A DNA stretch of 27,317 nt. It comes from CAYXDR01 sp046498185. Lineage in GTDB: Bacteria; Desulfobacterota; DSM-4660; Desulfatiglandales; Desulfatiglandaceae. The stretch lies in assembly GCA_046498185.1 (NCBI GenBank), contig JAWOBE010000018.1, positions 1-27,317 of the forward strand, read 5' to 3'. The notes below the pieces were generated by a model that did no database searches, was not told where the DNA came from, and worked only from the letters and a program-made list of their open reading frames with translations. Position 1 is the stretch's first letter. Each line of letters opens with the position of its first letter. Positions 14,295 through 23,992 of this stretch are shown in pieces. A program made the translations under genes and the position numbers.

Positions 14295-17060
14295 ATGGCG
14301 AAAGTCAGAGTCTATGAACTAGCGAGGGAACTCAATATCGACGGGAAGAAACTCGTCGAAATGCTCGCGGGCGGCGGGCTGGATGTAAAGAATACTTTGA
14401 GTACCCTCGACGAGACTGCGGCGATGAAGGCCAGGGAAATGGTATCGAAGAATGTGGTCTCGGAAGTTATTGAGGAAAAGCGAATAACAAGGCGAGTCAT
14501 CAGGCGCAGAAAGAAAGTAAAGGTCGATGAACAGCAGGCGGATGTCGAGGCGTCCCCGGAGACTGTGCCGGAGACTCCTGCAGAAGAAGAACCCGTAAAA
14601 ACAGACGAAGCCGCAATCTCTGCGGTTCAGCAGGAGTCCGAAGCGCCTGCTCCAGAAGCGTTGGATCAGAAGACCGCCACTGAAACTGAGCCCACCTCTT
14701 TACCGCCGGAAGAGAAGTCCGCAAAAATATCCACTAGTGAACCAGCCGTGCCTGAAATCGAGGAAGAATTACCGGCAGCCGGAGAAACGCCAGTGGAAGC
14801 GGCCCGGGAAGATAATTCTTTCATAGAAGCGGTTCCTGAACATAAGGTCGAGCCCAAAGCGGAACCAGCCGAAGGTAAAAAAGCAAAATCCAAAAAATCG
14901 AAGAAAAAGTTCGACCAGCCGGCGCGGATCATCAGCAAACCTGTCCAGGTTCCCCAAGTTCCCGAGACCCCGCCGGAGCTTACAGCGGAGACTACACTGG
15001 AGCCTACACCAGCTGCGGAGCCGGAGACCAAGGTAGGAGCTATTCCGGTTAAGGGAGGCGCCACCGTCGCGGAAGAGCCCGGGGCTCGCTCGAAAAAATT
15101 AAAACAGGTCAAGAAAAAGAAAGAACGCCGAAAAATAGATACAGAAGCTGACAGTGCTCATGTTTCGGCAAAGCATCGAAAGAAAGAAATCTATGAAAGA
15201 GCCGACCTGTACCAGGGTCGCCCCGTCAGAAGCCGGGCGGGAAAAGGAACGAAGTCCAAGGATGCCGGTAAAAAAAGCGGGCACACTGAAATTACCGTAC
15301 CAAGAGCCATAAAGAGGAGGCTCAAGGTTCAGGGCAATGTAACGGTCGCCGAACTCGCCAGGGCGATGGGCGTCAAGGCCGCAGAATTGATAAAAAAGCT
15401 TATGATGATGGGCACTATGGTTACAATAAACCAGGAACTTGATATAGAAACCGCTTCTCTGATTGCAGATGAATACGGCTACGAACTCGAACAGGAATCC
15501 TTTGAAGAAAAGGGCCTGATTCCTGATACAGAGGATGCCGAAGAAAATTTGAAGCCGAGGCCGCCGGTTGTAACAATAATGGGCCATGTCGACCACGGGA
15601 AAACATCGTTGCTTGACTATATCAGGAAATCAAACATCACCGAAGGTGAATTCGGAGGTATCACGCAGCACATTGGAGCCTATTATGTCGAGAGTGAAGA
15701 TGGAAACATAGTGTTTCTGGATACTCCCGGGCATGAAGCTTTCACCGCCATGAGGGCACGGGGCGCAAAAGTTACAGACCTGATTGTTCTTGTGGTGGCG
15801 GCTGACGATGGAGTGATGCCGCAGACCAAAGAAGCGGTAAATCATGCTCGCGCGGCTGGTATCCCAATAGTTGTTGCGGTGAATAAAATCGACAAACCCG
15901 AAGCCGATCCTGATAAAGTTAAGAGAGAGCTTGCGGAACTTGATTTGATACCTGAAGACTGGGGTGGAGATACTATTTTTGGTCATATTTCAGCTAAAAC
16001 AGGTGAGGGTGTTGATGAATTTCTTTCATTAATATTACTTCAGGCGGAAATACTTGAATTAAAAGCCAATCCTGACAGGCCCGCCAGGGGTAATATCATT
16101 GAAGCAAAGCTTGATCGCAGCAGGGGACCGCTCGCAACGGTTCTTATAAGCAATGGGACTCTGAAGCAGGGCGATTATTTTGTTTGCGGGGAACATTACG
16201 GCCGAGTTCGTGCAATGCAGGATTACAAGGGCAGGAGGATGGGTTCTGCAGGTCCTTCGGTTCCCGTAGAGATCACTGGTATCTCCGGAGTGCCGCTTGC
16301 GGGGGATGAATTTGCAGCCGTGCCTGATGAAAAGACGGCCAAGGAAGTTATGGAAAACAGGAAGGCCAGGGGAAGAAAGCCGGAAGCGGCTAAAAAAGGC
16401 CTTACCAGCCTTGATGACCTTTTTGAAAGGATGAAGGAAGGTGAAATCAAGGAGTTGAATCTTATCCTGCGTGCCGACGTGCAGGGTTCTCTGGAGGCAT
16501 TGAGCGATTCGCTCCTGAAGATGTCAACCGAGGATGTCAAGGTGAAGATAATTCATTCGGCAACAGGCGGGATAACCGAAGGTGATATAATGCTGGCATC
16601 AGCTTCGGATGCTATAATCATCGGTTACAATGTTCGTGCGAATCCCAGGGTTGCGGATATAGCCGAGAAGGAAAACGTGGATATTCGGCATTATGATGTC
16701 ATTTACAACGTGCTTAAGGATATTCGCATGGCAATGACCGGACTGCTGGAGCCTATTTTCGAAGAGCGTGTGATAGGCCGAGCTGAAATCAGAGAAGTGT
16801 TCAGGGTGCCGAAGGTGGGTGCGGTGGCCGGATGCCAGGTTACGAACGGACATGCGGAACGAAACTCAAAAGCCAGATTGTTGCGTGACGATGTGGTTGT
16901 TTTTGATGGAAAGGTTACATCCCTGAAGCGTTTCAAAGAAGATGTAAAAGAGGTTCAAACAGGTTATGAGTGCGGTGTCGGACTCGAAAATTTCAACGAC
17001 ATCAAGGAAGGGGACGTGATCGAATTCTATTTGATGGAAAAAACGGCTGCGGAGCTTTAA
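14295..17060 (+). CDS. infB: Translation initiation factor IF-2
   Basis: 921 residues from ATG 14295 (GGGGGA four bases upstream; a TTG four codons earlier is the alternative). The GTPase places fMet-tRNA on the 30S subunit and promotes 50S joining. Domains in order: a first IF2-N module (about 1-50), a Glu/Pro/Lys-rich linker of low complexity (about 60-330), a second IF2-N module (about 340-395), and the G domain from about 420 with GHVDHGKT (G1), DTPGHE (G3), NKID (G4) and a SAK element (G5). The beta-barrel domains II and III and the fMet-tRNA-binding C2 domain (ends FYLMEKTAAEL) follow. Nothing is missing. The linker is repetitive and poorly conserved, as is usual. Confidence 0.98.
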   Translation: MAKVRVYELARELNIDGKKLVEMLAGGGLDVKNTLSTLDETAAMKAREMVSKNVVSEVIEEKRITRRVIRRRKKVKVDEQQADVEASPETVPETPAEEEPVKTDEAAISAVQQESEAPAPEALDQKTATETEPTSLPPEEKSAKISTSEPAVPEIEEELPAAGETPVEAAREDNSFIEAVPEHKVEPKAEPAEGKKAKSKKSKKKFDQPARIISKPVQVPQVPETPPELTAETTLEPTPAAEPETKVGAIPVKGGATVAEEPGARSKKLKQVKKKKERRKIDTEADSAHVSAKHRKKEIYERADLYQGRPVRSRAGKGTKSKDAGKKSGHTEITVPRAIKRRLKVQGNVTVAELARAMGVKAAELIKKLMMMGTMVTINQELDIETASLIADEYGYELEQESFEEKGLIPDTEDAEENLKPRPPVVTIMGHVDHGKTSLLDYIRKSNITEGEFGGITQHIGAYYVESEDGNIVFLDTPGHEAFTAMRARGAKVTDLIVLVVAADDGVMPQTKEAVNHARAAGIPIVVAVNKIDKPEADPDKVKRELAELDLIPEDWGGDTIFGHISAKTGEGVDEFLSLILLQAEILELKANPDRPARGNIIEAKLDRSRGPLATVLISNGTLKQGDYFVCGEHYGRVRAMQDYKGRRMGSAGPSVPVEITGISGVPLAGDEFAAVPDEKTAKEVMENRKARGRKPEAAKKGLTSLDDLFERMKEGEIKELNLILRADVQGSLEALSDSLLKMSTEDVKVKIIHSATGGITEGDIMLASASDAIIIGYNVRANPRVADIAEKENVDIRHYDVIYNVLKDIRMAMTGLLEPIFEERVIGRAEIREVFRVPKVGAVAGCQVTNGHAERNSKARLLRDDVVVFDGKVTSLKRFKEDVKEVQTGYECGVGLENFNDIKEGDVIEFYLMEKTAAEL

Positions 17061-17064
17061 TGGG

Positions 17065-17352
17065 ATGGTTGTAGGGACTCTCAGGATTTATCTTTACCTT
17101 CACGAAAACCGTTCTTTGAAAGGGAAACGAAAAGTCGTGCGCAGCATCGTCGACAGGGTGAGGGCCAAGTTCAACGTGTCAGTGGCCGAAGTGGGCTCCA
17201 ACGATAAATGGCAGAAGATAGAACTTGGCATAAGCACGGTTTCCAACGATCGGCGTGTTGTCGATTCCTCCCTGAGCACGGTAAAGGGATTTGTTGAATC
17301 TCTATGCTTGGCTGAAATCATTGATACCGAGATGGAAATAATAAATCTCTAG
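17065..17352 (+). CDS. ylxP: YlxP (DUF503) family protein
   Basis: 95 residues, matching the small DUF503 family encoded between infB and rbfA in Bacillota and many Desulfobacterota. Recognisable: the N-terminal VVGTLRIYLYLHENRSLKGKR, the middle VSVAEVGSNDKWQKIELGIS, and a C-terminal beta strand TEMEIINL. The fold is ferredoxin-like. The biochemical role is unsettled, although a ribosome-assembly role has been suggested from its position. It starts four bases after the infB stop, so it is probably translated by coupling, with GGAG inside the end of infB. Confidence 0.92.
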   Translation: MVVGTLRIYLYLHENRSLKGKRKVVRSIVDRVRAKFNVSVAEVGSNDKWQKIELGISTVSNDRRVVDSSLSTVKGFVESLCLAEIIDTEMEIINL

Positions 17353-17400
17353 AAGGCTTTGATTTGATTTCAAGAGCTTATGAGATTCAGGAGATGTTGT

Positions 17401-17754
17401 ATGCTGGCAGGTGAAAGAAGCACCAGGGTGGGGTCACAGATTTTCAAGGAAATTTCGATCCTGCTTGTGGAAAAAATACGAGACCCCAGGGTCCGGGATG
17501 TTACGTTCACCGGGGTCGATTTAAGCCGAGATCTCAAATCTGCGAAGGTGTATTTCAGTGTTATCGGGGGAGAAGACGCTGTCCTGGGCGCCAAGGCGGG
17601 GCTTGAAAGCGCCAAAGGGGTTTTAAAAAAGGAAATCGGCCGTCGGTTGCCACTTCGATATGTTCCGGAACTTTTTTTCGCATTTGATCAGTCTCTTGAA
17701 CGGGGTATGAGGATGGAACATTTACTTGAAGAGCTGAAGAAGGATGACGGCTGA
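17401..17754 (+). CDS. rbfA: 30S ribosome-binding factor RbfA
   Basis: 117 residues from ATG 17401, which follows AGGAG by seven bases; an upstream ATG at 17380 lacks a site. RbfA binds late 30S intermediates and supports 16S 5'-end processing. Family features: an N-terminal helix (RSTRVGSQIFKEISILL), IRDPRVRDVTFTGVDLSRDL, AKVYFSV, and the conserved LPLRYVPELFFAFDQSLERG near the C-terminus. The KH-like fold is complete. The 3' end overlaps the start of nrnA by 11 bases, indicating translational coupling. Confidence 0.96.
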   Translation: MLAGERSTRVGSQIFKEISILLVEKIRDPRVRDVTFTGVDLSRDLKSAKVYFSVIGGEDAVLGAKAGLESAKGVLKKEIGRRLPLRYVPELFFAFDQSLERGMRMEHLLEELKKDDG

Positions 17755-18736
17755 TTCGAACGATTTTAATGAAATCACTGAATGCGTTAAGCGCGGAGAA
17801 AGGTTCGTGCTGGTTACGCATTCGGATCCCGATGCAGACGGTTTATGCTCCATGGTAGCCTTGGGCCGCGCGCTGGAAGCAGGGCACAAGGATGTGGAAA
17901 TGATTGTCGGAGAGGCGCTTCATGGTCCGCTGGCTGCTCTGAATGGGGCCGAAAAAGTGGCCACCTGTCTGGAAAACGGCCACCATGATGCCGTTTTGGT
18001 TTTAGATTGCAGCGATTTTTTCCGGATGAGTCCTCAGTTAGAAATTGCTGGATGTTCATTGATAAATATTGATCATCACCGGAGCAACGATTTTTTCGGA
18101 GATCTGAATTATGTCGATCCTGATGCCTCTTCGACTGCGGAGCTTGTGTGGCGTCTGATCCGGGCCTTAGGTCTGCCGGTGGATAAAGAAGTCGCCGGAT
18201 GTCTTTTTGCCGGAGTTCAATCAGATACCGGTTCTTTTATTTTCCGCAACACTACTTCACAATCTTTGAATTTCGCTGCTGAAATGGTTCAGCTGGGGGC
18301 GATACCATGGGAGAGCTGGCGGCTGATACACGCATCGTACGGAGTTGAAAGGCTTCACCTGTTACGGTATGCCCTGGAAACATTCGAACTGCATGAATCC
18401 GGGAAAATCGCCATGGTCACCGTTACCGGGGAAATGCTTGAGAAAAGCGGGGCTGCGCAGCATGACTGCGAACAGATTGTTGAGTTCCCGAGAAATGTCG
18501 TCGGTGTAGAAATTGCTGCAATGATGCGGCAAGCCGGCTCTCGTCTGTTTCGTTTCAGTTTGAGGTCAAACGGGGAGGCCGATGTCGCCGAGGTGGCCGG
18601 CCGCTTTGGAGGTGGAGGCCATAAAGGCGCGGCCGGGTTTGAAATGGAAGGGGAACCGGAAATTTTGAAACACATGCTCATCCAAGCCGCGGCGGACAGC
18701 CTCAAGAGAAATGCAAGCCCCGTGGAGCCGCAATGA
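17744..18736 (+). CDS. nrnA: DHH-family phosphoesterase, NrnA-type oligoribonuclease/pAp phosphatase
   Basis: 330 residues. NrnA-type enzymes degrade 2-5-base RNA (nanoRNA) and, in several species, 3'-phosphoadenosine 5'-phosphate or cyclic-dinucleotide products, using two Mn2+. Visible motifs: VTHSDPDADGLCS (about 24-36; the first metal motif, with Asp-Ala-Asp where Asp-Gly-Asp is commoner), VLDCSDF, INIDHHRSNDFFG (the DHH core, about 102-114), SDTGSF, and the C-terminal DHHA1 motif RFGGGGHKGAAGF. ATG 17744 lies within the end of rbfA behind GAAGAAGG. Its stop overlaps the truB start (ATGA). Its position with rbfA, rpsO and pnp fits a role in finishing RNA decay. Confidence 0.93.
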   Translation: MTADSNDFNEITECVKRGERFVLVTHSDPDADGLCSMVALGRALEAGHKDVEMIVGEALHGPLAALNGAEKVATCLENGHHDAVLVLDCSDFFRMSPQLEIAGCSLINIDHHRSNDFFGDLNYVDPDASSTAELVWRLIRALGLPVDKEVAGCLFAGVQSDTGSFIFRNTTSQSLNFAAEMVQLGAIPWESWRLIHASYGVERLHLLRYALETFELHESGKIAMVTVTGEMLEKSGAAQHDCEQIVEFPRNVVGVEIAAMMRQAGSRLFRFSLRSNGEADVAEVAGRFGGGGHKGAAGFEMEGEPEILKHMLIQAAADSLKRNASPVEPQ

Positions 18737-19686
18737 ATCGCGGGTGCAGCGGCGGAATATTACTTGTCGACAAGGAGGAGGGACTGAGTTCCCACCAAGT
18801 CGTTTCCCTTGTCAAGCGGGCGTTGGGCGGACGCAAGGCACCGAAGGTCGGACATGCCGGCACGCTGGATCCTTTCGCGACCGGGTTGCTAGTAGTGATG
18901 GTGGGCCAGGCGACTAAGCTTTCACGTTATTTGGCGGCGGAAGATAAAATCTACCGGGCCGTTATGAAACTGGGGGAAGCCACAGATACCCTCGATGCAA
19001 CCGGTAGAGTAATAAGAAGCCTGGAAGGACCTTTGCCTTCCATGGAAGAAATAGAGGCCGTTTCAAAAAAATTCATCGGGATTATAGAACAAACTCCGCC
19101 GATGTATTCGGCGGTAAAGCATCAGGGTGTAAGAGCATACAGACTTGCCAGAAAGGGTATTCATGTTCTCCTGAAAAAGAGGAATGTGAATATCTCTGAA
19201 ATCGAATTGATAGAATATAAGCCTCCCTATGCGAAGATGGAAATTCACTGTTCAGCAGGGACATACATCAGGACTCTGGCGGCTGATCTTGGTGAAGCTA
19301 TGGGCAATGCAGCACATTTGACAGCCTTGAGGCGCTTGAGTGTGGGATCGTACAACATTGCGGATGCTCTTGGTTCCAGCGAATTGCATGTTGGAGCAGG
19401 ATGCCGTGAGAAACTGGTTGCCCGGTTGATCGATCCGGTGGAAGTACTGGAATGGATGCCTTCGATTCCGATATCGGCGGGGCTGGCCGCCAGGATAAGC
19501 CGGGGATATCAACCTACAAAAGACGAAATAGATGCAGGGGCCGATTCGGTGCCCCGAGAGCAGAGCGGTTTGGTGAAGATTGTCGCTGCCGGAAGGCTTG
19601 TCGCCGTCGGGCGTTTAGGAAATGCTGAAGGGGCTGAAAAAAGCGGTTTTACAGCAGAGAGGGTGTTTTCGGCAGATGATGATTGA
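18733..19686 (+). CDS. truB: tRNA pseudouridine(55) synthase TruB
   Basis: 317 residues. It makes pseudouridine 55 in the T loop of nearly all tRNAs. The catalytic Asp46 lies in HAGTLDPFATG. Other family blocks are GILLVDKEEGLSSHQVV at the N-terminus, PPMYSAVKHQGVRAYRLARKG in the middle, and CSAGTYIRTLAADLGEAMG. The C-terminal portion (about 245-317) is a PUA-like extension ending in GFTAERVF. The start ATG overlaps the nrnA stop by four bases. Confidence 0.97.
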   Translation: MNRGCSGGILLVDKEEGLSSHQVVSLVKRALGGRKAPKVGHAGTLDPFATGLLVVMVGQATKLSRYLAAEDKIYRAVMKLGEATDTLDATGRVIRSLEGPLPSMEEIEAVSKKFIGIIEQTPPMYSAVKHQGVRAYRLARKGIHVLLKKRNVNISEIELIEYKPPYAKMEIHCSAGTYIRTLAADLGEAMGNAAHLTALRRLSVGSYNIADALGSSELHVGAGCREKLVARLIDPVEVLEWMPSIPISAGLAARISRGYQPTKDEIDAGADSVPREQSGLVKIVAAGRLVAVGRLGNAEGAEKSGFTAERVFSADDD

Positions 19687-19764
19687 ATAGGCCTTTGCAC
19701 TTTTTATTTATCAGCAGGGTTTGAATCGTATTTTTGAACAATTATAGTACAGGAGGTAAAAAAA

Positions 19765-20034
19765 GTGGTTTTAACGGTGGAGGCTAAGAAAGATATTATA
19801 GAGAAGTTCAAGACCCATGAGAAGGACACCGGCTCTTCTGAGGTTCAGATAGCCCTTTTGACGGGGCGAATCGAGTACCTTACGGACCATTTCAAGATTC
19901 ATAAGAAAGATCATCATTCAAGGCGGGGCCTGTTGAAACTTGTCGGGAAAAGAAGGAGGCTTTTAAATTATCTAAAGAAAAACGATATGGAAAAATACCG
20001 GGTCGTGATCAAGGAACTGGGGATCAGAAAATAG
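19765..20034 (+). CDS. rpsO: 30S ribosomal protein S15
   Basis: 89 residues, the standard length. It binds 16S rRNA early in platform assembly. Family blocks are DTGSSEVQIALLTGRIEYLTDH and HSRRGLLKLVGKRRRLLNYL. The start is a GTG placed eight bases after a perfect AGGAGG (19751-19756). It is separated from truB by 78 bases and from pnp by 145 bases. In E. coli S15 autoregulates by binding its own leader; no clear equivalent pseudoknot was recognised here. Confidence 0.99.
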   Translation: MVLTVEAKKDIIEKFKTHEKDTGSSEVQIALLTGRIEYLTDHFKIHKKDHHSRRGLLKLVGKRRRLLNYLKKNDMEKYRVVIKELGIRK

Positions 20035-20179
20035 GTTCAGCCCTTGGTTTTACCGGTGGTGGATGGTTTGACAGCGTAAAATGTATAAAGAATTTATTAT
20101 TCAGGCGCCACGCAAGGGGCGGGTGCCGGAGCACAGCAGGATGGTATGGAATTGCCAACTGAAATTGAAAGGATAAAAT

Positions 20180-22264
20180 ATGATTAAAAGTTATTCGGTT
20201 GAGATCAATGGGAAGCCGCTTCACATTGAAACGGGCCGTATTGCAAAGCAGGCAAGTGGGTCGGCCGTTGTAACCTATGGTGAAACCGTTGTACTGGTTA
20301 CTGCGGTTTCCACGGATGAGATCCGGGCGGGTATCGATTTTCTTCCTCTAACCGTTGAATACCAGGAGATGTCCTATGCAGGAGGAAGGATCCCCGGTAA
20401 TTTTTTCAGAAGAGACATGGGGCGACCCGGTGAAACGGAAACTCTGACGGCTCGTCTGATAGACAGGCCGTTGCGTCCGTTGTTTCCCAAGAATTACCAT
20501 TTCGAAACCCAGGTGATCGCTAGTGTGCTTTCCACTGACAAAGAAAACGAAGCTGACATTCTTGCCATGGTAGGTGCCTCCGCGGCGCTCGAGGTTTCGG
20601 ATATACCGTTCGGCGGCCCCGTTGCGGGAGTACGTGTAGGTAGAATAGACGGGAAATTCATCGCCAATCCCACCGTCAGCGAGCAGGAGCAGAGCGATAT
20701 AAACCTGATCGTGGCAGGAAATCGTTCAGGAGTGGTAATGGTTGAAGGTGGCGCTCAATTTGCGGATGAGGAGGAAATGATCGATGCTGTTTTTTTCGGC
20801 TATGATTCTCTTCAACCACTGCTTGGGATCCAGGAGGAACTAAAGGCCGCAGTCGGGAAACCAAAACGAATGGTTCCGGAATCCCCATCGATTGATATCG
20901 CCGGGGATAGAATACGTGAAGTTGCTCAGAGTCGGCTTTCCGAAGTAATTTCCACCGTAGATAAAATGGAACGACAGCTTAAACGGAAAGAAGCCGTTCA
21001 ATACTCAATCGATGCACTGTCGGAGGAGTTCGAAGGTCGTGAGGCCGACATAGCCGAGGCTGTTCACGATCTTGAAAAACAAATGGTCCGGCGGATGATT
21101 CTTGATGAAGGGCGCAGAATTGACGGCAGGCCGCTTGATAAAGTCCGGCCGATTGAATGCGTTGTCGGGCTGCTTCCGAGGGTTCATGGATCAGCATTAT
21201 TCACCCGGGGTGAGACCCAGGCGATGGTATTTACGACTCTGGGAACCGAACGGGACGAACAAAGAATTGAATCGATTTACGGAGAGCATTTCAGATCCTT
21301 CATACTTCATTATAATTTCCCGCCGTACTCGGTTGGAGAGGCTAAACGCCTGAGCGGGCCCGGGCGCCGGGAAATTGGGCATGGGGCGCTCGCAAGACGG
21401 GCCCTTCAACCGGTTATGCCTGATCCTGACGATTTCCAGTACTGCGTTAGAGTGGTATCCGAGATTCTCGAATCGAACGGTTCATCGTCGATGGCTACGG
21501 TTTGCGGAGGAACGTTGTCTTTGATGGATGCAGGTGTGCCGATCAAGGATTCGGTTGCCGGTGTGGCCATGGGACTCGTTTCTGAAAACGGCAAAATCGC
21601 CGTGCTTACCGATATCATCGGTGATGAGGACCATTACGGGGATATGGATTTCAAGGTTACAGGCACACCGAACGGGATAACGGCCCTGCAGATGGATATA
21701 AAGATCGACGGTATCACCAGGGAAATCGTTCAAACGGCTCTTGACCAGGCAAAGGAGGGCCGCCTGCACATCCTGGACGAGATGGGTAAGGCGATATCCA
21801 GGCCCAGACCCGATATCTCACAGTATGCTCCTATAATCGTTACGATCAAAATAAAGCCGGAGAAGGTGAGAGTTTTGATTGGTGCGGGTGGTAAAACGAT
21901 TCGTGAAATTACCACCGCAAGCGGCAGCAGGATAGAAGTCGACGATGAAGGCACTGTTCACATCTCCTCGTGCGACAAGGAAAGTGCGGATTTAGCCGTT
22001 AAAATGGTTAAAGATATAGTACAAGAAGCTGAGATAGGTAAAATTTATAAAGGTAAAGTCGTACGTATAATGGACTTTGGAGCTTTTGTAGAAATTTTTC
22101 CCGGTACGGACGGTCTGGTTCATATTTCGCAGCTCGATCGCGAAAGAGTCAATCGTGTGACAGATGTTCTCAAGGAAGGCGATGAAGTTATGGTTAAAGT
22201 TCTTGAAGTGGACGATAACGGGAAAATACGCCTTTCCAGAAAAGCTGCACTTGAAGAAAGCTGA
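20180..22264 (+). CDS. pnp: Polyribonucleotide nucleotidyltransferase (PNPase)
   Basis: 694 residues, full length. A phosphorolytic 3'-5' exoribonuclease, usually a trimer and part of the degradosome. Two RNase PH domains (about 1-215 and 305-530) flank an all-alpha segment. RRDMGRPGETETLTARLIDRP (N-terminal) and FTRGETQAMVFTTLG with FPPYSVGE and GRREIGHGALARRAL mark the active half. A KH domain (about 550-610, VRVLIGAGGKTIREI) and an S1 domain (about 617-690, GKVVRIMDFGAFVEIFPGTDG) follow. AAAGGA precedes the ATG. The 145-base leader after rpsO holds an exact TTGACA (20068-20073) but no good -10 box. Confidence 0.99.
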   Translation: MIKSYSVEINGKPLHIETGRIAKQASGSAVVTYGETVVLVTAVSTDEIRAGIDFLPLTVEYQEMSYAGGRIPGNFFRRDMGRPGETETLTARLIDRPLRPLFPKNYHFETQVIASVLSTDKENEADILAMVGASAALEVSDIPFGGPVAGVRVGRIDGKFIANPTVSEQEQSDINLIVAGNRSGVVMVEGGAQFADEEEMIDAVFFGYDSLQPLLGIQEELKAAVGKPKRMVPESPSIDIAGDRIREVAQSRLSEVISTVDKMERQLKRKEAVQYSIDALSEEFEGREADIAEAVHDLEKQMVRRMILDEGRRIDGRPLDKVRPIECVVGLLPRVHGSALFTRGETQAMVFTTLGTERDEQRIESIYGEHFRSFILHYNFPPYSVGEAKRLSGPGRREIGHGALARRALQPVMPDPDDFQYCVRVVSEILESNGSSSMATVCGGTLSLMDAGVPIKDSVAGVAMGLVSENGKIAVLTDIIGDEDHYGDMDFKVTGTPNGITALQMDIKIDGITREIVQTALDQAKEGRLHILDEMGKAISRPRPDISQYAPIIVTIKIKPEKVRVLIGAGGKTIREITTASGSRIEVDDEGTVHISSCDKESADLAVKMVKDIVQEAEIGKIYKGKVVRIMDFGAFVEIFPGTDGLVHISQLDRERVNRVTDVLKEGDEVMVKVLEVDDNGKIRLSRKAALEES

Positions 22265-22268
22265 TTTG

Positions 22269-23531
22269 ATGTATAACAAGACCTGTCTTGAAAACGGCGT
22301 TAGAATAATTTCCGAAAGGTCGGAACACCTGCAGTCGGTTTCCATGGGAATTTGGATAGGTGCAGGTTCCAGGGATGAGGATGCCGCTTTAAGCGGCATT
22401 TCTCATTTTATTGAACACATGGTTTTCAAGGGCACGAAGAGGCGCAGCGGAGTCCAGATAGCGAAGGAATTCGACTCGATCGGGGGGCTTTCAAACGCCT
22501 TCACCGGAAAAGAGTATACCTGCTATCACGCCAGGGTACTGCCCAGGCACTTTGACGTATGTACCGATCTGCTTGGAGATATTGTTTTGAATCCGACATT
22601 CAATCCAGCGGACCTGGAACGTGAGCGACAGGTGGTTCTTCAAGAGATAAGCATGGTTGAGGATACGCCTGACGATATGATTCATGAATTGTTGAGCCGC
22701 TCATTCTGGCCCGGTCACCCGCTGGGTCTGTCTGTTTTGGGCTCGGACGAAACCGTTTCAGCGATCGATCGTGACCTTCTATTCCGTCATAAGGGTCATG
22801 CATATGTTCCCGGAACAATCCTTATCACTGCAGCGGGCAATGTAGATCATCTTGAACTGATAGAGCGGTTTACCCCTTTCTTTGAATCGCTCGAGCCGGG
22901 AGAACAACTTCCTCCGCGCTATAACCCCAAACCCAATGGGGAGGTGTCGTGCTATGAAAAGGACCTGGAGCAGGTTCACATCTGCATAGGTGGATCCGCG
23001 CCCTCTCAGAAAGATGAAAACCGCTTCGCCTGCTCGATTTTCAATACAATCCTGGGCGGAAACATGAGTTCGCGTTTGTTTCAAGAAATCAGAGAAAACC
23101 GAGGCCTGGCATACTCGGTGTTTTCTTTTGCTTCTTGTTATCAGGATGCGGGGCTTCTTGAAGTCTACGCAGCTACCGATTCTGATCAAGTAAATGAATT
23201 GCTTTCCACTGTAAAGGTGGAGATACAGAAATTGTGCAACGGGGATTTGTCAGAGGCGGATCTAGATGCAGCGAAGGAATACTTGATCGGGTCAATGCGT
23301 CTTTCAGCTGAAAGCCCTGATTATCTTATGAGCAGGCTTGCAAAAAACGAGTTTCTGTTCGGTCATCCGGTCAAGTGTGAAGAAGTTGAATTTATGCTTC
23401 GACAGGTCGAAATTGAGAATGTGGTCCAGGCGGCTTCCCGGGCCTTTTTGCAGCATCCTGTTTCCCTGGTGACACTTGGGCCTTTTACCAAGAGCGAACT
23501 TGACGAGGATAATCTGGTTTTTGGGACATAG
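22269..23531 (+). CDS. M16-family zinc peptidase (MlpA/PqqL-like)
   Basis: 420 residues from ATG 22269, four bases after pnp. The inverted zinc motif is HFIEH (His46, Glu49, His50) with Glu126 as the third ligand at the expected distance; the C-terminal M16 half includes GGNMSSRLFQEIRENRGLAYSV, the R/Y substrate-binding region. The length matches the processing-protease-like subgroup encoded next to pnp in Bacillus (mlpA) and many Desulfobacterota. No signal peptide is visible, so it is probably cytoplasmic. Substrates are unknown. A longer reading frame into pnp has no support. Confidence 0.94.
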   Translation: MYNKTCLENGVRIISERSEHLQSVSMGIWIGAGSRDEDAALSGISHFIEHMVFKGTKRRSGVQIAKEFDSIGGLSNAFTGKEYTCYHARVLPRHFDVCTDLLGDIVLNPTFNPADLERERQVVLQEISMVEDTPDDMIHELLSRSFWPGHPLGLSVLGSDETVSAIDRDLLFRHKGHAYVPGTILITAAGNVDHLELIERFTPFFESLEPGEQLPPRYNPKPNGEVSCYEKDLEQVHICIGGSAPSQKDENRFACSIFNTILGGNMSSRLFQEIRENRGLAYSVFSFASCYQDAGLLEVYAATDSDQVNELLSTVKVEIQKLCNGDLSEADLDAAKEYLIGSMRLSAESPDYLMSRLAKNEFLFGHPVKCEEVEFMLRQVEIENVVQAASRAFLQHPVSLVTLGPFTKSELDEDNLVFGT

Positions 23532-23534
23532 GCG

Positions 23535-23987
23535 TTGGAAAATCTTCACATACCGATAAAATTACTTCCGCACGCCGCTGGGATGGAACCGCCGACGTAT
23601 GCGTCGGATGCGGCCTCCGGCATGGACCTCAGGGCCTGCGTAGAGGAACCGATCTTCTTGCAACCCGGTGAAACCGTGCTTGTACCTACGGGAATAGCCC
23701 TCGCAATTCCCGAGGGGTTCGAGGGAACGATCAGACCCCGAAGCGGGCTCGCGCTTCACCACGGCATTGGAATGGTGAATGCGCCCGGAACCGTAGACAG
23801 TGACTACCGTGGTGAAATCAAGGTGATTTTAATAAATTGGGGCCGTGAACCTTTCACTGTAAACAAGGGGGAGCGGGTCGCTCAGCTGGTTTTTTCGCGC
23901 GTGTGGCGTGCAGAACTTCACTCCGTCCCCGAACTGGACGAAACGTTAAGGGGATGCGGCGGTTTCGGCCATACCGGGATCGATTGA
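23535..23987 (+). CDS. dut: dUTP diphosphatase (dUTPase)
   Basis: 150 residues. It hydrolyses dUTP to dUMP and PPi, keeping uracil out of DNA and supplying thymidylate synthesis; a trimer. All five motifs are present: ASGMDLRA, PRSGLALHH, GTVDSDYRGEIKV, GERVAQLVF and RGCGGFGHTG (the last with His where Ser is usual). The most likely start is TTG 23535, three bases after the peptidase stop, because the first residues (MENLHIPIKLLPHA) align with the family; no good ribosome site is seen, so it may depend on coupling. Confidence 0.95.
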   Translation: MENLHIPIKLLPHAAGMEPPTYASDAASGMDLRACVEEPIFLQPGETVLVPTGIALAIPEGFEGTIRPRSGLALHHGIGMVNAPGTVDSDYRGEIKVILINWGREPFTVNKGERVAQLVFSRVWRAELHSVPELDETLRGCGGFGHTGID

Positions 23988-23992
23988 AAGCC

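Noticed and set aside
19721..19748. TTGAAT-16-TATAGT before rpsO as a promoter
   Set aside because: The start site would fall inside the Shine-Dalgarno sequence (19751-19756), leaving almost no leader, so it is unlikely to serve rpsO.
20068..20100. Exact TTGACA between rpsO and pnp as a pnp promoter
   Set aside because: At 16-18 bases downstream there is no acceptable -10 box (AATTTA or similar), so it was not listed as a promoter.
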